Origin: Nodosilinea sp. FACHB-141
GTDB taxonomy: Bacteria; Cyanobacteriota; Cyanobacteriia; Phormidesmidales; Phormidesmidaceae
DNA length: 64,000 nt
Direction of reading: 5' to 3'
NCBI RefSeq assembly: GCF_014696135.1
Contig: NZ_JACJPP010000021.1
Location: 124,001 to 188,000 of the forward strand
Of the stretch, positions 27,820-36,137 are shown piece after piece (position 1 is the first letter of the stretch; every line of letters starts with the position of its first letter). The notes below the pieces were generated by a model that had not been told where the DNA came from, did not search any database, and saw only the letters and a program-made list of their open reading frames with translations. A program made the translations under genes and the position numbers.

Positions 27820-28827
27820 GTGGACAAACTGGCGCGCCCGCTACGGCAAACATGGCTCATGCTAATTCTGGTAAGCGGCAGCTTGGCGATCGCCCTGCCC
27901 GGACACGGTGGTTCGGTCCCTACGGGGCTAAGCAGCGGCGTCAGCGTCGGCGGCTCAAATTTGTTGCCTATCGGTGCCTCTACCCTATGCATTTATCAAG
28001 AGGTGGATCAAGAGGCGGATCAAGAGGTGGAACCAGTCGGATGCCAGGAAGAGCAGCTGGAGTCAGCCTCTGCTAACGCCACCGTAGACCCCACCACCGG
28101 AGATATCACCCTGACCACCGCGGCCCAGCAGGCGCTCAATACCTCGGCCAATCAAATTGCTCAGGGGCTCAGGGGCACCAACCCAGTCCTGGTCGTTCTC
28201 CTGACCACGCCAGGAGAAATTAGCTTGACCATCCCTAGCCCTGTGGGCGCCAGCGGCCCCAGCGAGGCCGAAGATGCTGCTGAGACGGTAGATGACATGG
28301 CGGCAGCAGCGGCAGCGGCGATCGCCAACGGTGAAAGCGTCTCCCTAACTAGCAGTCGGGGAACCCTTGGGATTGCCGCCCCAACCGTTTCTCAAGCCAG
28401 CGGCAGCAATACTATCCTGGTTACCTCAGCGGTGTTTACGCTTCAGGGTGGCACCCCCATGGTGGCACCCCTACGGGGCACCTTGGCGCAAATTGCCAAT
28501 ACTACCGGTTTCTTGACCGCCGCCTTTGCAACTGGCCTCACCCCCAGTCAGGTAGCTCCCTTCACTGAAATGGCTCTAGCCGGAGCCGACTACCGCGATC
28601 TAGTGGCGCTGTTCAACACGGTTAGTGGGCTCATTCCCCCTCAACCCCAGCCTCGCTCTACGGCCCTAGCCGTTGACCCCACCCTATTAGAGGAAGCTAT
28701 TCAAGCCTACAACCGCATTGTTGACAACAGCACTTCAGAAATCCTAGCAGCCTTGAGCCAAAACTCAGATTTTGTCGCCTTGGGGCGATCGCTACAACAG
28801 TTGCGGGCAGCCATTGAGGTTAGTTAA
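27820..28827 (+). CDS. Secreted protein of unknown function
   Basis: A 335-aa product from GTG 27820, supported by AGGAGA 6 bases upstream. The N-terminal hydrophobic helix (LMLILVSGSLAIALPG) is a signal peptide. The mature part has two Cys (in LCIYQ and VGCQEE) around a Gln-Glu-Val-Asp repeat, then Ala/Thr/Ser-rich sequence with no family I know. The repeat is encoded by three 12-bp units (27996-28031). It closes the export part of the island and may act in the periplasm or at the surface. Confidence 0.65.
   Translation: MDKLARPLRQTWLMLILVSGSLAIALPGHGGSVPTGLSSGVSVGGSNLLPIGASTLCIYQEVDQEADQEVEPVGCQEEQLESASANATVDPTTGDITLTTAAQQALNTSANQIAQGLRGTNPVLVVLLTTPGEISLTIPSPVGASGPSEAEDAAETVDDMAAAAAAAIANGESVSLTSSRGTLGIAAPTVSQASGSNTILVTSAVFTLQGGTPMVAPLRGTLAQIANTTGFLTAAFATGLTPSQVAPFTEMALAGADYRDLVALFNTVSGLIPPQPQPRSTALAVDPTLLEEAIQAYNRIVDNSTSEILAALSQNSDFVALGRSLQQLRAAIEVS
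27996..28031 (+). repeat. In-frame 12-bp tandem repeat (three units)
   Basis: TCAAGAGGTGGA occurs three times in a row, the middle copy with one T-to-C change, encoding Gln-Glu-Val/Ala-Asp steps in a secreted protein. Unit length is a multiple of three, so copy-number changes would keep the frame. Confidence 0.85.
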
Positions 28828-29710
28828 TATCTCAGGCCCATCAATTACAAGTAAGATGTCTATTCCTGCGCCCAAAAATGTGAGGAGTAAAGCTCAGGCG
28901 GAGAAGTATATTTAGTCGAGCTTGACTTTATCAAAAAGACTTGAACTGAACCGCTGTTTTGTTTACAGCGGATAGGAGTTTATTGAGCAAACCTAGCTCA
29001 ATAACTTCAGTTTATGGTGGTTGATTGCGATTTTTCTTGAGTTAAACCAGCAGTTTTTATTTGTGAGTTCTGCTTGCAGCAGCATGAGCATTGAGGCCTG
29101 CCAAAACCTTAATACTTTGAGCATCAGCATCTGCTTGATAAAGCCTTGGGCATCCTGCTGCCGAATTTAACTAGTCGAAGAGTGAATCCACCCTAAAAAG
29201 TTGCTTGAAGTTCATCCCTAAGATAGATTCCGAAAACTTGGCTCCTAGACTTATATAAGGTCGGCAAAGATTCAAGCTTTGCTTTTATACTGGCATCTAA
29301 CTAACACTTAGATAAGCGTTTTTTAGAAGCGGTTGTCTTAACAATTTAGTCGAGTAGGTCAGATGCTGAGCCTAAAAATTTAGTGCTATTCGCCCCTAAA
29401 CCTTTCCAAGAAGTGAGGGTTAACTTTGAAGTTCAAAGGCCCAAATTCGCAATCATGAGGTAAATTGTAAAAAATAATATTTCCAGGGCCTTCCTCATCA
29501 ACCCTCAAGAAATACTCTGACCACAAAGAATAGATTTTGAAATTTAGTGACAACCTCGAAAATGTTGCCCCCAATACATACTTTGAGCTCTAGTTAAGGG
29601 CAATATCACGTCTAATTGAGGTGATTTCTTAACTGATAGACCTGCAGCCATCTAAAAACAAAGCTCAAAACAGAGTATTTAGCTGTCATCCGTGTTGCAT
29701 CGCACAATGA
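28828..29710. other. Non-coding region inside the polysaccharide island
   Basis: 880 bases without a credible gene; the only frame over 60 codons (29386-29574, minus) looks like chance. AT content is higher than in the genes on either side. It contains two adjacent perfect hairpins (28951-28971 and 28980-29004) and must hold the promoter of the glycosyltransferase operon that starts at 29711. No other signal can be assigned. Confidence 0.5.
28951..29004. other. Two adjacent perfect hairpins
   Basis: CCGCTGT/ACAGCGG with a 7-nt loop (28951-28971) is followed 8 bases on by TTATTGAGC/GCTCAATAA with a 7-nt loop (28980-29004). No U-run follows, so they are not classical terminators. They could be regulator-binding sites or leader RNA structure. 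Confidence 0.55.
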
Positions 29711-31021
29711 GTGGATCCTATGAGAGCAAACCACAGCCGGCCTAGCCTTCCCTTGCAGGTCTCAATTTTGACTCAGTTTTTTCCACCCGACTACGCCGCT
29801 ACCGGGCAGCTTGTGGAAGAACTAGCCCAGAGCTTTAGTCGACAGGGGGTAGGGGTGCAGGTGTTTGCAGGACAGCCCGGCTACGCCTACGATCGCAGGC
29901 TCGCTCCCAAGCAGGAAGAGGCCCAGGGAGTGACTATTCGCCGCACGCGCACTTCGCGGCTCTGGCCCAAGCGAATTCGGGGGCGCGCAGTAGGCGGGTT
30001 GCTCTACTGTTTACGATCGCTCATCAAGCTCCTGCACCCAGCCCGCCGCGGCCAGCTGTTGATAGTCACCACCGAACCTCCCTATCTGCCGGTACTGGCC
30101 TATCTGATGTATTGCCTGTTTGGCCAACCCTATCTGTGCGTGGTGTACGACCTTTACCCCGAAGTGGCCTTGGCCCTGGGAGTGGTCTCAAAGCGTCACT
30201 GGCTGGTGCGCCTGTGGCGCTGGCTTAACTGTCGCACTTGGCAGCGAGCTGAGGCCATTGTGGTGCTAAGCCAAACCATGAAGCAGCGCATTGTCGATCA
30301 CTGCCCCGAAGCAGCCGACAAAATATCGGTGATTCACAACTGGGCTGACCCCAGCCTGATTGTTCCCTTGCCAAAAGCGAACAACTGGTTCGCTTTACAC
30401 CATCAGCTCGATCAAGTCTTTACGGTGCTCTATTCCGGCAATATGGGGCGCTGCCACGATATGGACACTATCTTGGCAGCAGCCTTTGCTCTACGCCACG
30501 AGCCCGTCAGGTTTGTGTTTATTGGGGCCGGGGCCAAGCGCCAGTTCTGTATAGACCGTACGGCCCGCGCAGCGCTGACCAATTGCTTGTTTCTGCCCTA
30601 CCAAGCAAAAGAAACCCTGCCCTTTTCTCTCACCGCCTGTGACCTCAGCTTAGTCAGCCTGGTAGAAGGGGTAGAAGGGCTAGTGGCCCCCAGCAAACTG
30701 TACGGCAGCCTAGCTGCAGGCCGACCTGTGGCTGCTATTTGCGAACCCCATTCCTACCTGCGATCGCTGCTGGCCGAAGGGGGATTTGGCCGTGCCTTTA
30801 GCAATGGCGATGGTGCGGGGCTAGCCAATTTTATTCGAACATTGGTGGCCAACCCAGCTCTAGTTCAACAGATGGGCAGCCGAGGTCGTCGCTACATGCA
30901 GCAAAAGTTTACCCCCGAGCAGGGTACCAACCGCTATTTTGAGGTTGTAAAAGCTTGCCTGCAAACTCCGGCAGCGCCCCCGCTGGCTGAGGTGCCCAAG
31001 GCTACTGTCTCTCGCCTCTGA
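29711..31021 (+). CDS. Glycosyltransferase family 4
   Basis: A 436-aa GT-B retaining glycosyltransferase. Residues 10-200 hold the acceptor domain (FFPPDYAATGQLVEELA), including a hydrophobic segment (LPVLAYLMYCLFG) that may dock to the membrane. The donor domain shows LYSGNMGRCHD and VAPSKLYGSLAAGRPV. It resembles WcaI/WbuB-type enzymes. Start is GTG 29711 or ATG 29720. It lies 880 bp after the export genes and starts the biosynthetic block; GC is still high here. Confidence 0.85.
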   Translation: MDPMRANHSRPSLPLQVSILTQFFPPDYAATGQLVEELAQSFSRQGVGVQVFAGQPGYAYDRRLAPKQEEAQGVTIRRTRTSRLWPKRIRGRAVGGLLYCLRSLIKLLHPARRGQLLIVTTEPPYLPVLAYLMYCLFGQPYLCVVYDLYPEVALALGVVSKRHWLVRLWRWLNCRTWQRAEAIVVLSQTMKQRIVDHCPEAADKISVIHNWADPSLIVPLPKANNWFALHHQLDQVFTVLYSGNMGRCHDMDTILAAAFALRHEPVRFVFIGAGAKRQFCIDRTARAALTNCLFLPYQAKETLPFSLTACDLSLVSLVEGVEGLVAPSKLYGSLAAGRPVAAICEPHSYLRSLLAEGGFGRAFSNGDGAGLANFIRTLVANPALVQQMGSRGRRYMQQKFTPEQGTNRYFEVVKACLQTPAAPPLAEVPKATVSRL

Positions 31022-31244
31022 CCGCACCGACCATGGCAAAAGAATCTTAAAAAACTGGCTTTAGCCCTTGCCTAATTCAATAAATCCTGTACCCTTCTGG
31101 CATGGAGTGGGCTTTGACGGTCACTGTGATCTCAGTCTCTCCCCCGCAACCTCGGCAGCCGCCGAGGCCGTAGTCCAGGACGGGTGTGGCTATCTTTATC
31201 CAATGCCTTTTAGTTAGCCCTGTGCTCTTTCCCATTTTTCCAAT

Positions 31245-31670
31245 ATGACTCAGCCCCGCCGCAATCGTAGCCGATCTAAACGACGCGCCATTTACTGCCC
31301 CGACCACGGCACCTACCTCGACAGCGTTAGCCAAAAGTATCCGCTCTACACAACTGAGCCCGAGCATCTCCAGCAGCGGGGGTTGAGCCGACTGCGATCG
31401 CTCACCGTCATCGCTGGTTACGGCACCGTTCCCTTGACCGGTGAATGGCTCGAGGCCTTTTGGTGCGATTACTGCCAAGAAACCCGCTGGTACCATGTCC
31501 ACAGAACCGTCGCTAATCGCTACATGGTTGTAGCTGCGCCAGAACACCTCTGGATGCAAGCCAGCGGCGTGATTCTTCCCACCGGCAACCCCAGCGTTAG
31601 CGAGTTTACCCGCCGACAGGCTCGCCAAACCCAGTACCAGGGCATCAAAGACTTTCGCCGCATTGGTTAA
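31245..31670 (+). CDS. Conserved cyanobacterial protein with zinc-ribbon-like Cys pairs
   Basis: A 141-aa basic protein beginning with an Arg/Lys-rich stretch. Cys/His pairs CPDHG (about residue 18) and CDYCQ (about 73) could bind one zinc. I recall similar short proteins of unknown role across cyanobacteria, but cannot name the family. It is inserted between a glycosyltransferase and the ABC exporter, possibly an older resident gene rather than part of the pathway. Confidence 0.7.
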   Translation: MTQPRRNRSRSKRRAIYCPDHGTYLDSVSQKYPLYTTEPEHLQQRGLSRLRSLTVIAGYGTVPLTGEWLEAFWCDYCQETRWYHVHRTVANRYMVVAAPEHLWMQASGVILPTGNPSVSEFTRRQARQTQYQGIKDFRRIG

Positions 31671-31703
31671 GCTAGCGCTTAATTCCGACTTAGGTAACTT
31701 TCA

Positions 31704-32570
31704 ATGACCAAGCTGAAGATTAAGCGGCGCCGGCCATCAAGTGATCCCAGCGAAGCCGAGCTGATTATTGAAGCGGGTCGCACAGAGAAAAACTATTGGC
31801 AAGATATCTGGCGCTATCGAGAGCTGTTTTATTTTTTAGCTTGGCGCGATATTTTAGTGCGCTACAAGCAAACTGCTATCGGAGTGGCGTGGGCGCTCAT
31901 TCGGCCATTTCTAACGATGGTGGTGTTTACAATAGTGTTTGGTCGTCTAGCCAACTTGCCATCGAACGGGGTACCCTACCCCATCCTGGTATTTTCAGCC
32001 ATGCTTCCCTGGCAGCTATTTTCTACGGCTTTATCAGAGTGCAGCAACAGTCTGATTGCTAACGCCAACCTACTATCGAAGGTATATTTTCCTCGCTTAG
32101 TAGTACCTACTAGCGCTGTAGTAGTTAGCTTTGTAGACTTCGCCATCTCTGGCATCATTTTGGTGGCGCTCATGGTGTGGTTCACCTACGTACCCAGTTG
32201 GCGAATCGTTACCCTACCGCTGTTTACCCTAATTGCGCTAGCCGCTTCTATGGGTGTAGGACTATGGATGGCTTCCCTCAATGTGCAGTACCGCGATTTT
32301 CGCTATATTGTGCCGTTTTTAGTTCAGTTTGGCCTCTATATTTCTCCGGTGGGGTTTAGCAGCAGCATCGTGCCCGAGCAGTGGCGGCTGCTGTACTCGT
32401 TAAACCCTATGGTCGGAGTCATTGACGGCTTTCGCTGGGCCATTCTAGGAAATGAGGCCAGCATCTACTGGCCGGGGTTTGCCCTATCGACGAGTCTAGT
32501 CATGCTGCTGCTGGTGTCTGGCATCTGGTATTTCCGCAAAATGGAGCGCACCTTTGCAGACGTGATTTAG
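31704..32570 (+). CDS. ABC-2 polysaccharide exporter, membrane subunit (Wzm-like)
   Basis: A 288-aa integral membrane protein with about six helices. An amphipathic N-terminal segment (YRELFYFLAWRDILVRYKQT) is typical of Wzm/TagG permeases. Further motifs are WALIRPFLTMVVFTIVFGR and LYISPVGFS. It is 41 bases upstream of the matching ATPase gene. Together they move a lipid-linked glycan across the inner membrane. Confidence 0.93.
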   Translation: MTKLKIKRRRPSSDPSEAELIIEAGRTEKNYWQDIWRYRELFYFLAWRDILVRYKQTAIGVAWALIRPFLTMVVFTIVFGRLANLPSNGVPYPILVFSAMLPWQLFSTALSECSNSLIANANLLSKVYFPRLVVPTSAVVVSFVDFAISGIILVALMVWFTYVPSWRIVTLPLFTLIALAASMGVGLWMASLNVQYRDFRYIVPFLVQFGLYISPVGFSSSIVPEQWRLLYSLNPMVGVIDGFRWAILGNEASIYWPGFALSTSLVMLLLVSGIWYFRKMERTFADVI

Positions 32571-32611
32571 CAGCCGATGCCTCCATACCACGACCTTCAC
32601 CGACGGCTAGC

Positions 32612-33886
32612 ATGTCTGATACAGTAATTCGCGTCGAAAACTTGGGCAAGAAATACATCATTGGCCATCAGCAGCAAGAGCGCTATACGGCTCTGCGAGA
32701 TGTATTGGCTAACAGGGCCAAAGATATTACCCAGATTTTCAACCCAAAAGCTAAACGCCAAAAACCAAACTCAGAGGAGTTTTGGGCTCTCAAAGATGTC
32801 TCATTTGAGGTAAAGCGGGGCGATCGCATCGGCATCATCGGCCGCAATGGGGCAGGGAAATCAACCTTATTAAAAATTTTAAGCCGGATTACAGAACCGA
32901 CTAATGGGCGCATTTCTATTAAAGGCCGGGTTGCCAGCTTGCTGGAGGTGGGCACAGGGTTTCATCCAGAGTTAACCGGACGAGAAAACCTTTTTCTCAA
33001 TGGCACAATCTTGGGAATGGGTAAAGCAGAGATCAAACGCAAATTTGATGAGATTGTGGCGTTTGCGGAAGTCGAGAAATTTTTGGATACGCCTGTAAAG
33101 CGCTATTCCTCCGGAATGTATGTTCGCCTTGCTTTTGCAGTAGCAGCACATTTAGAACCAGAAATTTTGATTGTGGATGAGGTGCTGGCGGTTGGAGATG
33201 CCCAGTTTCAAAAGAAGTGCTTAGGCAAAATGGAACAGGTGGGACAGCAGGGAAGAACTGTCCTATTCGTAAGCCATAACATAGCTGCCATGCGATCTCT
33301 TTGCAGTCGAGCTATTTTGCTGAATCAGGGCCATTTAATAGAAGATTCTAATGTAGAAAATATAGTCGCCAAATACTTAGCAGAAGAAGACATATCCGAA
33401 TCTGTAGTTAAATGGGATTCGCGAACAGCGCCCCAATCACCAGAGATTCGATTCATTAGAGCCTACATTTTGAATGATCAAGGTGACTATGCATCTTTAC
33501 TAGATTGCCGTAAGGGATTTCAAGTTGCCGTTGAATACGAAATTCTCAAGCCTCTTCGAGATTTGAGAATTGGCTTTTTTATGCAAAATCTAGAAGGAGT
33601 AGCAATTTGCGGCTCCAATGATCCCATGGCATGGATTAAGCCTGTAAGAGAACCAGGTCGTTATGTAAGTCAATGTGATTTCCCCGGCTACATTCTCAAT
33701 GCAGGAAGGTACTCAGTTTATTTTGGTGCGGATATTCCTCCTTATACAAAACTACTCGTATCAACTCCATATTGCTTGAGCTTCACCGTAGAAGATGTCG
33801 AGGGGCACGGATTACTAAATGAAAAGCTACCGGGAGTTATTCGTCCAAATCTTAATTGGAAAGTAAATTATTTAGTTCACTCATAA
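32612..33886 (+). CDS. ABC polysaccharide exporter ATPase with C-terminal carbohydrate-binding domain (Wzt-like)
   Basis: A 424-aa ATPase. The nucleotide-binding domain has Walker A GRNGAGKS (residues 77-84), signature YSSGMYVRLAF and Walker B ILIVDEVLAVGD. Residues from about 260 form an extra beta-rich domain in the position of the Wzt C-terminal domain, which in O9a-type systems recognises the finished, capped O-chain. Base composition changes inside this gene: the ATPase part resembles the chromosome and the C-terminal third is AT-rich, which suggests domain exchange. Confidence 0.93.
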   Translation: MSDTVIRVENLGKKYIIGHQQQERYTALRDVLANRAKDITQIFNPKAKRQKPNSEEFWALKDVSFEVKRGDRIGIIGRNGAGKSTLLKILSRITEPTNGRISIKGRVASLLEVGTGFHPELTGRENLFLNGTILGMGKAEIKRKFDEIVAFAEVEKFLDTPVKRYSSGMYVRLAFAVAAHLEPEILIVDEVLAVGDAQFQKKCLGKMEQVGQQGRTVLFVSHNIAAMRSLCSRAILLNQGHLIEDSNVENIVAKYLAEEDISESVVKWDSRTAPQSPEIRFIRAYILNDQGDYASLLDCRKGFQVAVEYEILKPLRDLRIGFFMQNLEGVAICGSNDPMAWIKPVREPGRYVSQCDFPGYILNAGRYSVYFGADIPPYTKLLVSTPYCLSFTVEDVEGHGLLNEKLPGVIRPNLNWKVNYLVHS

Positions 33887-33889
33887 AAT

Positions 33890-34600
33890 ATGGAAGATCT
33901 ATATACGATTGAAAACGCATTGCAATTCAAATGGGCTTCTGTTACTGGAAGTTTGAATCCTGAACGAGTTTCTCACCTCAAGTCCTATGTTATTGGGAAA
34001 AAAATCCTCGATGTTGGTTGTGGTGGCGGAGCATATGTAGAGTTTCTATCTCAACAAGGTTTTGACATCACAGGAGTTGACAAACACAAGCAGTTTCTTC
34101 AATTAGCTCAAGAAGAGAGCGCAGCAGGTACTTACGTTCAAGGAGACATTGCAAAACTGCCATTCCCAGACAAGACATTTGATTCTTCTTATTGTTTTGA
34201 TGTCTTAGAACATGTCGACGATAAATTGGCAATAAAAGAATTAGCGAGGGTTACAGCTAATCGAATTATTATTGCTGTCCCCAAAGAAGATGAGATAATG
34301 AATAAATACAATCTTACATTTTTACATTATCAAGACAAGACTCATTTAAGAAATTATACGGAAGATTCTCTCAAAAAACTTGCATCGAGCATTAATCCTT
34401 CGAATATTCATATATTTACTGAATTAGGAATTCCAACTAGATCTCTAGTTAAAGAGATGATAGAATTCAAAGAGACTCAACATGATAACAGTCCCAAAAA
34501 AGCTTATAGAAAAATGCTCAATTTTTTGCTTCAGAAATTGCTTAATAGAACGTATTACAAAGAAGTTTATACAGGATTAGTGGCAGTAATTGATATTTAA
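33890..34600 (+). CDS. SAM-dependent methyltransferase
   Basis: A 236-aa class I methyltransferase. Motif I is ILDVGCGGGAYVEFL (about residues 37-51), an acidic end of strand 2 lies in GVDKHK, and FDSSYCFDVLEHV matches the Methyltransf_11 post-I region. It starts four bases after the Wzt gene. A methyltransferase next to a two-domain Wzt would fit chain capping, but it could equally modify a sugar precursor. The gene is AT-rich. Confidence 0.82.
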   Translation: MEDLYTIENALQFKWASVTGSLNPERVSHLKSYVIGKKILDVGCGGGAYVEFLSQQGFDITGVDKHKQFLQLAQEESAAGTYVQGDIAKLPFPDKTFDSSYCFDVLEHVDDKLAIKELARVTANRIIIAVPKEDEIMNKYNLTFLHYQDKTHLRNYTEDSLKKLASSINPSNIHIFTELGIPTRSLVKEMIEFKETQHDNSPKKAYRKMLNFLLQKLLNRTYYKEVYTGLVAVIDI

Positions 34601-34682
34601 CTTTAGACAAAAGTCCTTTTAATATTATCAATTATATTAGCTTCAAAGAGTGTTTGAATAGTTTATTAGAGTGAATACATAA

Positions 34683-34709
34683 GAAACTGCTTTGAAATAA
34701 AGCAGTTTC
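34683..34709. other. Perfect 11-bp hairpin
   Basis: GAAACTGCTTT and AAAGCAGTTTC flank the loop GAAAT. The right arm is followed by A residues, so it is not a plus-strand intrinsic terminator. It could attenuate the upstream transcript, protect a processed 5' end or bind a regulator. Confidence 0.6.
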
Positions 34710-34758
34710 AAAAAGGTGAGTGGTGTTTTATAACTGCTAACTTCATGAGCATACATAC

Positions 34759-34807
<49 letters not shown>

Positions 34808-36091
34808 ATGAAAGTTTTATATGACATTACAGTTTTGGGCATGGGGCATATCATGCCTCGTGCAAAAACAGGAGTTTTTAGGGTTGCAGAAAATTTAGCC
34901 TGTGGCTTGAAAGAAATAGAGGAGTGTGAACTAGAATTTTGTGTTAGTTCAATTCCTGATTGGTTGTTTGCTTCCTTTGATTATCTAGATGCTAATGACA
35001 AACTTAATGCAGTTTCGTTTCCTCATTCTTGGAGAAGCAAACGCCAGCTCTGGAGCTTTCAGAATAGATTAAATTTACAGATTGAAGATTCTCATGGCTT
35101 AAGAAGAAATTCATTAAGATTAATACGAAAGCTTGTAAGTTCAGCCGGTCAATCAGCTAGAAGAAACTACAGACCTATTGAATCCAAAAGCATTTCAAAT
35201 AGCAACATTTATCACTCACCGTTTCATCCAATTCCAGAGGAAATTCGAACAGCAAGTCATCTGCAGAAGTTTTTGTCAGTAATGGATTTAATCCCAATTC
35301 TCTTTCCTGATTTCTTTGAGTTTGATGAGAGTGGCACTATTAAGAAAGCAATTAACAGCTTAGATCCAGAGTCCTGGATTTTTTGTATATCCCACTCAAC
35401 TAAAGAAGATTTGTGCAATTACACAAAACTGATTGATCCTTCAAAAGTTTTTGTAACTCATTTAGCGGCTTCTGAACTTTTTTATCCCTGTACTAATTCT
35501 CAACACTTTAAATATGTTTGTGAGAAATATAAAATTCCAAAGTCTCCTTACATCTTAAGTCTAAGCACACTGGAACCTCGTAAAAACATCGATCACATCA
35601 TTCGTTGCTACATTCAGCTTGTTGAGCAGGAAAAATTGCAAGACCTACATCTGGTACTAGTCGGCACAAAAGGCTGGAAATACGACAAGATTTATACTGA
35701 ACTATCCAACAATCCTATTCTGAAAGACCGCATTATTGTCACAGGTTATGTCGCAGATGAAGATTTAGCTTCTCTATATAGTAATGCTCTTGCATTTGTT
35801 TATCCGTCATTTTATGAGGGTTTTGGTTTGCCACCTTTAGAGGCAATGCAATGTGGCATTCCTGTAATTACTTCTGATACTTCTTCTCTCCCTGAAGTAG
35901 TAGGTGATGCCGGTATCATGCTTAATCCTAAAGATGTGGATGGGATGTGTCATAGCTTATTAAAATTGTATTCTCAACCTGCTTTACGGCAAGCTATGGC
36001 TCGTAAGTCTATAGAGCAGTCTAAGAAGTTCAGTTGGGAGAAGTGTGTTCAAGAAACAGTCGCGGCTTACAAACTCGCTCTGTCGGTATAG
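34808..36091 (+). CDS. Glycosyltransferase family 4, start abutting an ATAG tract
   Basis: A 427-aa GT4 enzyme. The N-terminal acceptor domain is variable (AKTGVFRVAENLA). The donor domain shows LSTLEPRKNIDHIIR, TGYVADEDLASLYS and the E-x7-E element FYEGFGLPPLEAM, followed by SSLPEVVGDAG. The C-terminal half is clearly paralogous to the next gene. Its expression probably depends on the length of the (ATAG)12 tract that ends one base before the ATG; no Shine-Dalgarno is present. AT-rich codon use agrees with foreign origin. Confidence 0.9.
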   Translation: MKVLYDITVLGMGHIMPRAKTGVFRVAENLACGLKEIEECELEFCVSSIPDWLFASFDYLDANDKLNAVSFPHSWRSKRQLWSFQNRLNLQIEDSHGLRRNSLRLIRKLVSSAGQSARRNYRPIESKSISNSNIYHSPFHPIPEEIRTASHLQKFLSVMDLIPILFPDFFEFDESGTIKKAINSLDPESWIFCISHSTKEDLCNYTKLIDPSKVFVTHLAASELFYPCTNSQHFKYVCEKYKIPKSPYILSLSTLEPRKNIDHIIRCYIQLVEQEKLQDLHLVLVGTKGWKYDKIYTELSNNPILKDRIIVTGYVADEDLASLYSNALAFVYPSFYEGFGLPPLEAMQCGIPVITSDTSSLPEVVGDAGIMLNPKDVDGMCHSLLKLYSQPALRQAMARKSIEQSKKFSWEKCVQETVAAYKLALSV

Positions 36092-36137
36092 ATTCTTGGC
36101 GTTCTCTCTTTACAACTAGGTATAAGTATTTTTTGTT

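Noticed and set aside
28951..29004. Tandem hairpins as intrinsic terminators for the secreted-protein gene
   Set aside because: Neither is followed by a U-run on the plus strand, and they are more than 120 bases from the stop codon.
29386..29574. 62-codon minus-strand frame in the 880-bp gap
   Set aside because: Short, no ribosome-binding site, no resemblance; opposite to the surrounding operon.
31077..31628. 183-codon minus-strand frame opposite the zinc-ribbon-like gene
   Set aside because: The plus-strand frame has Cys/His pairs, an ordinary start and the operon's orientation; the minus frame has none.
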